DNA of 64,000 nt from Gammaproteobacteria bacterium (GTDB lineage Bacteria > Pseudomonadota > Gammaproteobacteria > Enterobacterales > Alteromonadaceae): positions 1-64,000 of the forward strand of contig JAAFAI010000002.1 in the NCBI GenBank assembly GCA_018222405.1. The letters are read 5' to 3'. The notes beneath the pieces were generated by a model. It made no database searches. It saw only the letters and a program-made list of their open reading frames with translations, and had not been told where the DNA came from. A program made the translations under genes and the position numbers. This document shows positions 8,351 to 17,136 of this stretch, one piece after another (the first letter of the stretch is position 1; the number at the start of each line of letters is the position of its first letter).

Positions 8351-8481
8351 AGCGAACTCTCCGCGCCAACAAATTTATGGTTAATCATTCCGAATTTGCA
8401 ACAGTTTCTTCTATTATTGGCTATATATCGTTCAAATGTTTCATGTTTAGAATGGTATCGTCAAGTATAAGGAGCTCTCAC

Positions 8482-9369
8482 ATGTCTCACACAATGTTAA
8501 ATACCATTCAGTCGCCCCTGAGCGAAGCAGGCTTACAAGTATCCGATGTCAGTAAAGGGCATTATTTCGAGGTGGGCAGCGGATTCTCAGCCCATAGCTT
8601 TCGTCATACCGATTATGCAGGCCTCATGGATCCGCTGATAATGGTGGATCATTACACCATGAATAAACCTACCTTTGGTGCTCACCCTCACGCAGGGCTT
8701 GCAGCGGTATCATTATTATTTGAAGACAGTGAGGGGCTGTTTCACAATCGTGATTCCATGGGTAACGACTTTGATTTACTGCCAGGCGATTTGTACTGGT
8801 TAACGGCCGCTGGTGGCGCCGTTCACGACGAATCCCCACGGCCGGGCTCAGTAACCCATGGCTTGCAGGTCTTTGTTAATCTGCCTGATAAGATGAAACA
8901 GGGCGCGCCAGATTCGACATTAGTCAGGCGGGAGGACATGCCGGTTATAGAAAATGCCTCCTGCCGGGTACGAATAGCCATGGGGCGTTGTAATGGGGTG
9001 GTTGGTACCACCGCACCACTGGCGGATATGACTATTCTGGAAGGAACCATTAATCCGTCCTCTGTGTTTGCCTATCAGCCCGAACTGGCACACAACACCT
9101 GGCTGTATGCGGTAGAGGGCTCTTTCGAGGTCATCTTTGCTAATCGTGCTATTACCCTTAACAAGGGCGAGTCGGTTGCCATAGGCAATACCGACACCCC
9201 GCTGAATTTGCATAACCGGCAAACGGGTAAAGCGCGCTTTGCGCTGTTTTCCGGTCGGGCAATAAAAGAGCACTTTATTCAGCAAGGGCCTTTCGCGATG
9301 GCTTCCGAGCAGCAAATTATTCAGGCCCGAAAGGACTTTGCAGCCGGTAAGTTTGGCAGGGTTGAATAA
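8482..9369 (+). CDS. Pirin family protein
   Basis: 295 aa from the ATG at 8482, chosen over the upstream frame start at 8377 because AAGGAG lies 7 bases before it. Bicupin fold; the metal-site motif GAHPHAG and the later VHDE supply the three His and one Glu that bind iron in pirins. Members such as E. coli YhhW have quercetin dioxygenase activity in vitro, but the physiological substrate is usually unknown. A divergent LysR gene probably controls it. The upstream interval holds AT-rich sequence suitable for a promoter. Confidence 0.9.
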   Translation: MSHTMLNTIQSPLSEAGLQVSDVSKGHYFEVGSGFSAHSFRHTDYAGLMDPLIMVDHYTMNKPTFGAHPHAGLAAVSLLFEDSEGLFHNRDSMGNDFDLLPGDLYWLTAAGGAVHDESPRPGSVTHGLQVFVNLPDKMKQGAPDSTLVRREDMPVIENASCRVRIAMGRCNGVVGTTAPLADMTILEGTINPSSVFAYQPELAHNTWLYAVEGSFEVIFANRAITLNKGESVAIGNTDTPLNLHNRQTGKARFALFSGRAIKEHFIQQGPFAMASEQQIIQARKDFAAGKFGRVE

Positions 9370-9397
9370 TCAAAAGTGAATTTATATAAGAGTAGCT

Positions 9398-9459
9398 GGT
9401 TAGCTAAGCAACGCTAATAGCTAACCGAATACATTCCCCGCAGCATTGCGCTTGCGGGG
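9398..9459. terminator. Two stem-loops between pirin and rraB (convergent ends)
   Basis: The first stem pairs GGTTAGCTA (9398-9406) with TAGCTAACC (9418-9426). The second pairs CCCCGCA (9436-9442) with TGCGGGG (9453-9459). They lie between the 3' ends of two convergent genes, so bidirectional termination is likely. Neither has a long T tail. Confidence 0.55.
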
Positions 9460-9478
9460 TATATGCATTACTTCAGGG

Positions 9479-9856
9479 TTATTCTTCTTCGCCGGTGGCG
9501 CCATCACCAATAAAGTAGGTTCCCCAGCCGTCGTAGTGCACCTGATGCTTGTCGGCAATTTGTAGCAGGGCGTCAATGTCAGTATCGAGTAGCTCGCGGT
9601 TTAACTGACGCTCGGCAATAATGTCGAAGCAAAATACCGTGCCACCGTCATCGAGGTATACTTCCTCGGCATCAGTTACTTCAAAGCCGGCCTTGAAGGC
9701 ATCAACCGCGGCTTTCTCCAGACGATCAAAGTCTTTACAGGCCATGTGATGCTCGATGGTATAAGTAGCGTCGGCTTCGCTGCCGTCGCTCAATAGCGCA
9801 TCGATAGTTTCCTGATTGAATTCGTACCATTCAGTACGTTCGTCATATTGAGTCAT
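9479..9856 (-). CDS. rraB: Regulator of RNase E activity RraB
   Basis: 125 aa, close to E. coli RraB through most of its length: [34 protein letters not shown] and [10 protein letters not shown] are family blocks. The acidic C-terminal tail is shorter than in E. coli. RraB binds RNase E and inhibits or redirects its cleavage, altering the decay of a subset of mRNAs. It is cytosolic, and plsC follows on the same strand. Confidence 0.93.
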   Translation of the reverse strand: MTQYDERTEWYEFNQETIDALLSDGSEADATYTIEHHMACKDFDRLEKAAVDAFKAGFEVTDAEEVYLDDGGTVFCFDIIAERQLNRELLDTDIDALLQIADKHQVHYDGWGTYFIGDGATGEEE

Positions 9857-9895
9857 AATAAAAGCCTGATTAGCAAAAGAGTGTACTTTGTTATT

Positions 9896-10621
9896 TTATC
9901 GCGATTTATCGCTTTCGGCGACTTCGTCGTTTAAAGCAACAAACTTTTTTTCCATTTCGGAATGATAAAAAGCCATCCAACCTTTCGCCGAGCGGCTGGT
10001 ATCAAGCTGTTGGGGAGTACTTATGTCGATGATCAGCTCGCCGTTATTCCAGCGGTTCCACTTTATTTTATCGTGCAGGTTGCTGGCTGTGACCATGATC
10101 ACCGGCGTTTCGGTAGCAATGGCTAAACGAAAAGCGCCGACTTTAAAAGGCAGGATCCCGCGGCCATAGGATCTTGTTCCTTCCGGGAAGAACCACACAG
10201 ACAGGTTATTCTCGGTGATCTTTTTAGCGGTTAACTGCAGTGTGTCCAGGGCTTTAGCGGTGTTTTTACGGTCGATCATAATGTTACCGCTCAGCCAGTA
10301 CATCTGGCCGAAGATGGGGATCCACTTAAGACTCTTTTTACCAATGGTCACCACACCCGGAAAAGCGGCTTTACATATGGTGATAATATCGTAACTGTTC
10401 TGATGATTGGCCACCACCACATAAGACTTGTCGGTATCAAGGCCTGGCGGGCGCCGGATAGTGATTTTCAGCCCCAGTAATCTGGCTATCTGACTGTAGA
10501 GCTGGCCGGCGAGGTAGACATTATCGCGGTGAAATGGTCTGGCCAGGCAGACGATGAGGACCAGTACATTGAGGAATAAAAAAGCCACCAGTACGACTGG
10601 AATTCGGATGAGTGCTAACAC
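9896..10621 (-). CDS. plsC: 1-acyl-sn-glycerol-3-phosphate acyltransferase
   Basis: 241 aa with an N-terminal membrane segment, the acyltransferase motif NHQNSYD (NHxxxxD), KKSLKWIPIFGQMYWLSGN, and FPEGTRS, all closely matching E. coli PlsC. It acylates lysophosphatidic acid to phosphatidic acid at the inner membrane. The start codon is GTG with ACAGG upstream. It lies 39 bases downstream of rraB's start on the same strand and may share transcription with it. Confidence 0.94.
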   Translation of the reverse strand: MLALIRIPVVLVAFLFLNVLVLIVCLARPFHRDNVYLAGQLYSQIARLLGLKITIRRPPGLDTDKSYVVVANHQNSYDIITICKAAFPGVVTIGKKSLKWIPIFGQMYWLSGNIMIDRKNTAKALDTLQLTAKKITENNLSVWFFPEGTRSYGRGILPFKVGAFRLAIATETPVIMVTASNLHDKIKWNRWNNGELIIDISTPQQLDTSRSAKGWMAFYHSEMEKKFVALNDEVAESDKSR

Positions 10622-10889
10622 TTATTTACCTGTTACAAAATTTGGCCAGAGATTATAACGGTTTACACGCACACTGCATGTCCGATCAGTCTGTTTTTTA
10701 AGATCAGTGTAACGCTCTGTTTGTTCATGCCCGGAGGGTCTAAAAGTATCCAAGATCAAAAATCTCGTGCTATGCTAAATGTCATATAAACATAGTTTTA
10801 ATGTCGTTTTTCGCCACCGGAACTGTTGAGAAGGCCTGGCGACTGGTTAGCAGTATGAAGCGGCATTTATCATTTGAGTTGTCTAAACA

Positions 10890-12044
10890 ATGCAGACATT
10901 TATCCCTGAAGACCTTGAGCCCGAGATCCTCACTGATCTGATTGAAGAGATTAATGAGCTATACGAGGCCAGTGAACAGACCTTAATCGAACTGGAACTC
11001 AAGCCCGAGGATAACGAACTTCAGCGGGCCTTGTTTCGTTCGGTGCATACCATTAAGGGCGACCTGGGGCTGGTAAACTTTTCTCCTATCATCCCGTTAC
11101 TGCAACATGTTGAGGACTTACTGGATTACCTGCGTAAAGGGCAGGTGGACTACACCAGCATCATGAGCGACCTGGTGTTGCTGACCATGGATAGGGTGAA
11201 ACAGTTTGTTGAAAGCGTTATCGCTGCCGGTAAAGCCGAATATGACGGTGTTTTGTATCAACAGTTGATTATGGCCATTACCCGTATCACGCCGGAGAAT
11301 CAGGGTGATCATGACCGGCTGCTTGGTGAGGCTGTACTGCTGCTTAATCCGGAATTGGATCAGCCGCGAGCGCAGGCCGAGCCAGACAGTCCGGTAGAAA
11401 CAGAAAAAGTGGTACAGCCAAGTGAGCCTAAGCTGTCTAAAACCGGTGTACCTAAAGATATCAGCGCAGAAAAGCGCCAGGACATACTGTTCTTTCGCGA
11501 TCTGATGCAAACCATCGAAAAACGCTCTGAGGAATGGGTCGGTAAGGGCGACCGGATAGCCAAGCTGGCGTTATATGTGAATGATATTGCGGGTAATCCC
11601 ATAGAAGAAGATCAGCTCGCCGTTGCCTGTTACGTGCATGACTTTGGCATGGCGTTTATGCCATTAAAGCTGCTGCACAAGCAACAGGCTTACACCGACA
11701 ATGAATTTAACCTGATGCGTTCCCATGTTTATAAAAGCTCGCGCTTGCTGGAGCATCTTGAGCAATGGGACATGGCCCGTAAAATTGTGATGCAACACCA
11801 CGAGCGTGCCGATGGCAGTGGTTACCCGCTGGGTTTAAAAGATGATGATATCTGTGATGGCGCCAAATTGCTGGCCATTCTGGATACCTTTGATTCCATG
11901 ACGCACTGTCAGTCACGTCAGGATAAACCGCAGTACTCCAAAAAGCAGGCAGTGGTGGCGTTAAACCGTTATAACCAGAATAAGTTCAATTCCACCTGGC
12001 TGAATTACTTTAATCAGGCAATGGCCCGGGTGCTAACCCGCTAG
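10890..12044 (+). CDS. Hpt domain fused to HD-GYP-type domain
   Basis: 384 aa. Residues 1-115 form a histidine phosphotransfer domain with phospho-acceptor His53 in HTIKGD. A Pro/Glu-rich linker (155-190) follows. Residues 195-384 are an HD-GYP-type domain: His250-Asp251, His279, His303-His304, then ERADGSGYP and LDTFDSMTH. HD-GYP proteins hydrolyse cyclic di-GMP. Here HDIGK reads HDFGM, so the usual Lys is missing, but most metal ligands remain. Joining an Hpt to an output phosphodiesterase suggests control by phosphorelay without a receiver domain of its own. No kinase lies beside it. The Shine-Dalgarno is weak, and the 268 bases upstream show no other gene. Confidence 0.85.
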   Translation: MQTFIPEDLEPEILTDLIEEINELYEASEQTLIELELKPEDNELQRALFRSVHTIKGDLGLVNFSPIIPLLQHVEDLLDYLRKGQVDYTSIMSDLVLLTMDRVKQFVESVIAAGKAEYDGVLYQQLIMAITRITPENQGDHDRLLGEAVLLLNPELDQPRAQAEPDSPVETEKVVQPSEPKLSKTGVPKDISAEKRQDILFFRDLMQTIEKRSEEWVGKGDRIAKLALYVNDIAGNPIEEDQLAVACYVHDFGMAFMPLKLLHKQQAYTDNEFNLMRSHVYKSSRLLEHLEQWDMARKIVMQHHERADGSGYPLGLKDDDICDGAKLLAILDTFDSMTHCQSRQDKPQYSKKQAVVALNRYNQNKFNSTWLNYFNQAMARVLTR

Positions 12045-12098
12045 CCGAATAAATTTCGAGCCGAAGGCTATAAACTGCCTGCCGGCTCAGTGCCTGAA

Positions 12099-13511
12099 TT
12101 AGCCCTCGATATCCAGTTCCTTGAGCTTACGGGTGAGCGTATTACGTCCCCAGCCAAGGCGCTTGGCGGCTTCCTGCTTGTGGCCGTGGGTGTAATGCAA
12201 TGCTCTTTCGAGCATGATTTTCTCAAAGGTCATCAGCGCATCATCGAGGATATTGTGCTGACCATCCTTAAGCTGTTTGTCGACCCAGACTGACAGTAAC
12301 TCTGTCCAGTCGCCACTTTGTGGCGCATTCTTTTCAGCGCTGTTATCGGCATGAATTTCCGGCGGCAAGTCTGACGGTAACACTTCCTGGCCAGATGCCA
12401 TAACGGTTAACCAACGGCAAACGTTCTCCAGTTGTCGCACGTTACCGGGCCAGGGCAGTTGCGCCATGACTTTTTCGGCTTCTTTACTCAACACCTTGGT
12501 TTCCACATCCAATTCTTTGGACGCCCGGCGTAAAAAGTGATGGGCAAGTAGCGGGATGTCTTCACGACGCTCTGATAACGAAGGGATATGGATCCGAATA
12601 ACGTTTAACCGGTGAAATAAATCTTCACGGAACTTGCCCTCGGCGACCCGTTGTTCAAGATTTTGGTGGGTAGCGGCGATGATCCTGACATCCACCGTGA
12701 CCGACTGATGGCCGCCTACGCGGTAGAACTGACCGTCGGCCAGGACTCGTAATAACCGGGTTTGCACATCCAGTGGCATATCACCGATTTCATCCAGAAA
12801 CAGCGTGCCGCCATTAGCTTGTTCAAAGCGGCCTTGCCGGGCTGTTTGCGCGCCGGTAAAAGCGCCTTTTTCGTGACCGAACAATTCCGACTCAACCAGG
12901 TCGGCCGGAATCGCCGCCATGTTCAGCGCAATAAACGGATTCGCGGCCCGCGGGCTGTGACGATGCAAAGCGTGCGCTACCAGTTCTTTACCGGTACCGG
13001 ACTGACCATTGATCAATACGCTAATCGATGAGCGGGACAAACGACCAATGGCTCTGAAGACTTCCTGCATGGCCGGAGCTTCACCAATGATCTCAGTAGC
13101 CGACTCCTGCTGCGGGACCTGAATGGTCCGTGATTGTTCCCTGGCATGCACCAGTGCCCGTTCTACCAGTGTCACCGCTTCGTCGATATCAAAGGGTTTG
13201 GGCAGGTATTCAAACGCGCCGCTCTGGTAGGCGTTTACTGCGCTGTCCAGATCGGAGTGGGCGGTCATAATGATCACCGGGATCATGGGGGCTATCTGAT
13301 GCACCTCGTTTAGTAGCGTCATGCCGTCCATTTGCGGCATCCGAATGTCTGATACAACCACTTCAGGGTAGTGTCCTGACTCGAGCTGCAACAGCAAGTC
13401 CTGGGGGTTTTCAAAGCTACAGCAATCAATATTGGCCGTTTGCAGGGCTTTTTGCAGCACCCATCGGATAGAGCTGTCGTCATCAACAATCCATACAGAC
13501 TCAGTATTCAT
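12099..13511 (-). CDS. ntrC: Nitrogen regulation response regulator NtrC (NR-I)
   Basis: 470 aa. Receiver domain with phosphorylation site Asp55 in SDIRMP; central AAA+ sigma-54 activator domain with Walker A GQSGTGKE and the GAFTGA loop that contacts sigma-54; C-terminal Fis-type helix-turn-helix ending with [10 protein letters not shown]. It activates sigma-54 promoters of nitrogen assimilation genes, including glnA. Its ATG overlaps the ntrB stop by one base (TAATG), so translation is coupled. NtrC-like sites are visible before ntrB and glnA. Confidence 0.97.
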   Translation of the reverse strand: MNTESVWIVDDDSSIRWVLQKALQTANIDCCSFENPQDLLLQLESGHYPEVVVSDIRMPQMDGMTLLNEVHQIAPMIPVIIMTAHSDLDSAVNAYQSGAFEYLPKPFDIDEAVTLVERALVHAREQSRTIQVPQQESATEIIGEAPAMQEVFRAIGRLSRSSISVLINGQSGTGKELVAHALHRHSPRAANPFIALNMAAIPADLVESELFGHEKGAFTGAQTARQGRFEQANGGTLFLDEIGDMPLDVQTRLLRVLADGQFYRVGGHQSVTVDVRIIAATHQNLEQRVAEGKFREDLFHRLNVIRIHIPSLSERREDIPLLAHHFLRRASKELDVETKVLSKEAEKVMAQLPWPGNVRQLENVCRWLTVMASGQEVLPSDLPPEIHADNSAEKNAPQSGDWTELLSVWVDKQLKDGQHNILDDALMTFEKIMLERALHYTHGHKQEAAKRLGWGRNTLTRKLKELDIEG

Positions 13512-14590
13512 TATTGTGACTCCTTACGGTCGATTGGCAGGGATAAGATAAACTCTGTATGGCCGGGTCGGCTATCAACTTCAATTTTTCCATCATGGTG
13601 ATTCACAAGTGTTTGGGCTATGGATAAGCCCAGTCCTGAACCAGAGTCTTTGCTGGTTACCAGGGGATAAAATAACGTGTCCCGGATTTCGCTGGGAATA
13701 CCCGGGCCGTTGTCGATGATTTTAATTTGCGCCGCCAGCGGATGGCGGTGGCCGTGAATAGTCAGTTGCCTTTCAATGCGGGTAACCAGACGAATTTGTG
13801 GATTTGGCGTTTTGGAATCCCGTAATGCCTGCACCGCATTACGCACAATATTAAGTACTGCCTGCTGGAGCATATCCGGGTCTACCCGCACTTCCGGGAT
13901 ACTGGGATCATAGTCACGGGTAATAGCAATCGCCTGAGTGGTATCGGCTTTCATTAAGCTTCGCACTTTTTCCAGCGGTCGGTGTAGGTTACACCATTCC
14001 AGACGGGGCAGTGAGTTCGGCCCAAGTAAACGGTCTACGAGGTTGCGCAACCGATCTGACTGCTCAATGATTAACTGAGTAAATTCCTTTTGCTCGGCAG
14101 ATTCGAGGGCTTTCTCTAGCAGTTGGGCAGCTCCGCGAATGCCACCTAAAGGGTTTTTAATCTCATGGGCCAGGCCGCGGATCAATTCGCGGGCGGCATA
14201 GTGCTGGGCGTGTTGCTGATTTTCCCGGGAAATACGCTTTTGCTGATCGATTTTTTTCACTTCGAACAGCAGTGTAGGGCCATCTTCGGTACTCAGATTG
14301 GTTACCGTTAAGTCGGCAAGCACCACGCGATTATCGCGAAAATACAATTTAATTTCATTTTCGGTGAAGTCTTCACCGCGACGAAAAGCGGCGCGTAGCC
14401 TGGCTTTGTTGATGGTGTTTGGCACAAAGAAATCAGCCAGCGGCTGACCGTAAAGTTGCTTGGTGCCCGTTGCAAACAACGCCTGTCCGGCATGGTTGGC
14501 ATAAACAATACGCAGTGAGTTATCGATTACAACCAGCACTGTGTTGAGGTTTTCGAGCAAGTTATTGGTATCAAACGGCGTGGCGTGCAT
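13511..14590 (-). CDS. ntrB: Nitrogen regulation histidine kinase NtrB (NR-II)
   Basis: 359 aa. An N-terminal PAS domain is followed by the H-box RGLAHEIKNPLGGIRGAAQLL with His142, and an ATPase domain with NIVRNAVQAL (N box), DNGPGIP and GSGLGLSIAQTLV. There is no membrane segment, as expected for NtrB, which is cytosolic and controlled by PII. It phosphorylates NtrC under nitrogen limitation. A sigma-70-like promoter and an NtrC-like palindrome lie immediately upstream. Confidence 0.96.
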   Translation of the reverse strand: MHATPFDTNNLLENLNTVLVVIDNSLRIVYANHAGQALFATGTKQLYGQPLADFFVPNTINKARLRAAFRRGEDFTENEIKLYFRDNRVVLADLTVTNLSTEDGPTLLFEVKKIDQQKRISRENQQHAQHYAARELIRGLAHEIKNPLGGIRGAAQLLEKALESAEQKEFTQLIIEQSDRLRNLVDRLLGPNSLPRLEWCNLHRPLEKVRSLMKADTTQAIAITRDYDPSIPEVRVDPDMLQQAVLNIVRNAVQALRDSKTPNPQIRLVTRIERQLTIHGHRHPLAAQIKIIDNGPGIPSEIRDTLFYPLVTSKDSGSGLGLSIAQTLVNHHDGKIEVDSRPGHTEFILSLPIDRKESQ

Positions 14591-14607
14591 GCCGGGCTTT
14601 CTCCAGT

Positions 14608-14624
14608 TGCACCAAGATGGTGCT
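14608..14624 (-). promoter_or_regulatory. NtrC-like operator before ntrB
   Basis: TGCACCAAGATGGTGCT reads as an almost perfect inverted repeat (GCACCA-N3-TGGTGC) matching the NtrC consensus. It lies 18-34 bases before the ntrB start and directly downstream of a -10 box, so bound NtrC would cover the expected transcription start. This agrees with the known repression of glnL by NtrC in enteric bacteria. Confidence 0.8.
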
Positions 14625-14626
14625 TT

Positions 14627-14655
14627 ATTATTTCAGGCTGCTATCAGGCGTGCAA
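14627..14655 (-). promoter_or_regulatory. Sigma-70-like promoter of ntrBC
   Basis: On the minus strand a -35 box TTGCAC (14650-14655) and a -10 box AATAAT (14627-14632) are spaced by 17 bases. The predicted start near 14620 falls within the NtrC-like palindrome. Confidence 0.6.
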
Positions 14656-14731
14656 CGACTTTCCGATTAAAAGTCTGATTGACCCCCCATGGTGCGCGGG
14701 ATCCCTTGATTGCACTGTTATAACCACTTTA

Positions 14732-15238
14732 CTAATTGTTGATTAAACGTGATGCCTGATGCAGGTAAAAAGTTTGTGGTGAGGTAGATGCAAGAGTCTT
14801 GCCCGTATTGTCTGTGTGGGTAATATAAAATGTATGGGCACCGCGATTGATTCCCTGCAGCTTAAACACCGCGCTGGATTGTTCTTTTACCAGAGTATCG
14901 TTGATATAGAGCTTAAATTTACCCTGCTTGTCAGCATTGCTCACATTGGCGGCGATGGTCATATTACCGGCGTTATTACGCACTGTAGCCTCAGGCTTAG
15001 GCTGAACCACCTCGATAACCGGCTTGGGTTTACTGGCCTTACTGCTTGTTGTGGCGGTTTGAACCGGTTGCGGCACTGGCAGGCTCATACGGTTATCCGG
15101 GCCAAGTTCGACCGGTTCTGCGTTGACCACCGGTTTATCGGTATAGGTCACCGAGCCGTCCTGATTGACAACTTTGTAGATTTCCTGAGCGTAGCCTGGC
15201 GTGACAGACAAACTAAGCATTAAAAATAATCTCAGCAT
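14732..15238 (-). CDS. DUF4124 domain-containing exported protein
   Basis: 168 aa. A signal peptide (MLRLFLMLSLSVTPGYA) is followed by the DUF4124 motif IYKVVNQDGSVTYTDKP, a low-complexity Pro/Lys/Val linker and a C-terminal beta-rich domain (about 90-160) that resembles an immunoglobulin-like fold. It sits between glnA and ntrBC, separated from glnA by a terminator and from ntrB by a promoter, so it may be transcribed alone. Its role is unknown; I infer a periplasmic location. Confidence 0.85.
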   Translation of the reverse strand: MLRLFLMLSLSVTPGYAQEIYKVVNQDGSVTYTDKPVVNAEPVELGPDNRMSLPVPQPVQTATTSSKASKPKPVIEVVQPKPEATVRNNAGNMTIAANVSNADKQGKFKLYINDTLVKEQSSAVFKLQGINRGAHTFYITHTDNTGKTLASTSPQTFYLHQASRLINN

Positions 15239-15264
15239 GTTATTGATTGTAGTGATTTACGGGC

Positions 15265-15294
15265 AAAAAAAAAGCCCGCAATCGCGGGCTTTTG
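15265..15294 (-). terminator. Rho-independent terminator of glnA
   Basis: On the minus strand GCCCGC and GCGGGC form a stem (15274-15289) with a 4-base loop, followed by nine T residues. It lies just after the glnA stop. Confidence 0.9.
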
Positions 15295-15316
15295 GTATAT
15301 ATCTTAATACAACGTT

Positions 15317-16726
15317 TTATACGCTGTAGTACATGTCGAACTCAACAGGGTGAGTTGTCATGTTCAGTTTAGTGACTTCTTCCATCTTCAGATCGATGTA
15401 AGCGTCGATCATGTCGTCAGACATTACGCCGCCAGCAGTTAAGAATTCACGGTCGTTATCCAGAGCTTCAAGCGCCATTTCTAATGAGCTTGATACTGTT
15501 GGAATCGCCAGTGCTTCTTCAGCCGGCAGATCGTATAAGTCTTTATCTGCTGCATCACCAGGGTGGATCTTGTTCTTGATACCGTCAAGGCCAGCCATCA
15601 GCATAGCAGTGAAGGCTAAGTATGGGTTAGCCGCTGGGTCAGGGAAACGTACTTCGATACGACGCGCTTTATCGCTGGTTACGTAAGGAATACGAATAGA
15701 CGCTGAACGGTTACGCGCAGAGTATGCCAGCATTACTGGTGCTTCAAAACCTGGTACCAGACGCTTGTAAGAGTTAGTCGCCGGGTTAGAGAAAGCATTG
15801 ATTGCGCGAGCGTGCTTAATGATACCACCAATGTAGTACAGCGCTTCTTCAGACAGGCCTGCATACTTGTCACCTGCGAAGATGTTTTTGCCGTCTTTAC
15901 CAATTGACTGGTGAACGTGCATACCAGAACCGTTATCGCCAACCAGAGGCTTAGGCATAAAGGTCGCAGTTTGGCCATATGCGTGGGCAACGTTGTGAAC
16001 GACATACTTGTAGATTTGCACTTCGTCAGCTTTCTTAACCAACGTGTTGAACTGGCAAGCGATTTCGTTCTGACCAGCAGTGGCAACCTCGTGGTGGTGG
16101 GCTTCAACAACCAGACCCATTTCTTCCATAACCAGACACATTGCAGCACGCAGGTCGTGAGCTGAATCTACAGGAGGAACCGGGAAGTAACCGCCTTTAA
16201 CGCCAGGACGGTGACCCATGTTGCCGTCAGAGAATTCTGAACCTGAGTTCCAGGCTGCTTCAGAAGAGTCGATTTTGTACATAGAACCAGACATGTCAGT
16301 ATGGAACTTGATGTCATCAAACAGGAAAAATTCTGGCTCTGGACCGACTAAAACAGTGTCACCGATACCGGTAGATTTCAGGTATTCTTCGGCGCGGCGT
16401 GCGATAGAGCGAGGGTCACGGTCGTAACCTTCCATTGTGGATGGCTCTACGATGTCACAACGAATGTTAACCTGAGTCTCTTCAGCGAACGGGTCAACAA
16501 CCGCGCTTTCAGAGTCTGGCATTAGGATCATGTCTGACTCGTTGATGCCTTTCCAGCCTGCGATTGAAGAGCCATCGAACATTTTACCTTCTTCGAAGAA
16601 ATCGTCATCTACGCATGATGCAGGAATAGAGACATGTTGCTCTTTACCTTTAGTGTCGGTAAAGCGAAGGTCAACAAACTTGGCTTCGCTTGATTTAATT
16701 AATTCTAATGCCTTCTCAATTGACAT
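15317..16726 (-). CDS. glnA: Glutamine synthetase, type I
   Basis: 469 aa, the usual length for bacterial GSI, from the ATG at 16726 preceded by GGAGG. The longest frame reaches 16837 but adds an unrelated extension. Family blocks include [37 protein letters not shown] and [11 protein letters not shown]. The adenylylation site is Tyr398 in DLYDLP, so activity is probably controlled by GlnE. It converts glutamate, ammonium and ATP to glutamine and feeds GltBD, encoded further on in this window. A sigma-54 promoter and NtrC sites lie upstream. Confidence 0.98.
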   Translation of the reverse strand: MSIEKALELIKSSEAKFVDLRFTDTKGKEQHVSIPASCVDDDFFEEGKMFDGSSIAGWKGINESDMILMPDSESAVVDPFAEETQVNIRCDIVEPSTMEGYDRDPRSIARRAEEYLKSTGIGDTVLVGPEPEFFLFDDIKFHTDMSGSMYKIDSSEAAWNSGSEFSDGNMGHRPGVKGGYFPVPPVDSAHDLRAAMCLVMEEMGLVVEAHHHEVATAGQNEIACQFNTLVKKADEVQIYKYVVHNVAHAYGQTATFMPKPLVGDNGSGMHVHQSIGKDGKNIFAGDKYAGLSEEALYYIGGIIKHARAINAFSNPATNSYKRLVPGFEAPVMLAYSARNRSASIRIPYVTSDKARRIEVRFPDPAANPYLAFTAMLMAGLDGIKNKIHPGDAADKDLYDLPAEEALAIPTVSSSLEMALEALDNDREFLTAGGVMSDDMIDAYIDLKMEEVTKLNMTTHPVEFDMYYSV

Positions 16727-16793
16727 CGTGTCCTCCAGGTTGTTTCGTAAAGTTGATGTTCGGGGGAGCCGAATCATCAGGTGGAAAAATCGT

Positions 16794-16810
16794 AAGCGAT
16801 ATTCATGCCA
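16794..16810 (-). promoter_or_regulatory. Sigma-54 promoter of glnA
   Basis: Minus strand TGGCATGAATATCGCTT fits the -24/-12 consensus TGGCAYR-N4-TTGCW with GG-N10-GC spacing and one change in the -12 element (TCGCT). It lies about 70 bases before the glnA start, leaving an untranslated leader of roughly 55 bases. Confidence 0.8.
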
Positions 16811-16874
16811 GCTACTTGTAAAGGCTGAACAACGCAATATTCCGGGCTGTCGTCAATTTGCATAACTTATGTAA

Positions 16875-16912
16875 TGCACCATTATGGTGATTTTGTGTTT
16901 TATTTTGGTGCA
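16875..16912 (-). promoter_or_regulatory. Two NtrC-like enhancer sites upstream of glnA
   Basis: Site 1 (16875-16891), TGCACCATTATGGTGAT, and site 2 (16896-16912), TGTTTTATTTTGGTGCA, each resemble the 17-base NtrC consensus; site 1 is strong and site 2 has one good half. Their centres are 21 bases apart, on the same face of the helix, 65-118 bases upstream of the sigma-54 promoter, as in enteric glnA enhancers. Confidence 0.75.
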
Positions 16913-17136
16913 AGGGGAAGTGTCAGCAGAGCTTTGTTTCCTTCTAGCATTCTTTCACTGCCCGCAGGCTTAATCAACAGATTAATTTTTGTTTAAACCA
17001 AAAAAACATGCGCAATGCAGCGAGAATTTCTGTACAATCCGCGCTCATTTCCTTTTATCTGTACGAGAAAATTGCAAAATCTCTTTGTTGCATCGGTAAT
17101 GATGCTGCGTGGGAGCGTTTTGCGGGTTGAAATTCA

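Noticed and set aside
17010..17038. Sigma-70 promoter of typA
   Set aside because: TACAAT is a fair -10 but no acceptable -35 lies at 16-18 bases, so it is mentioned only under typA.
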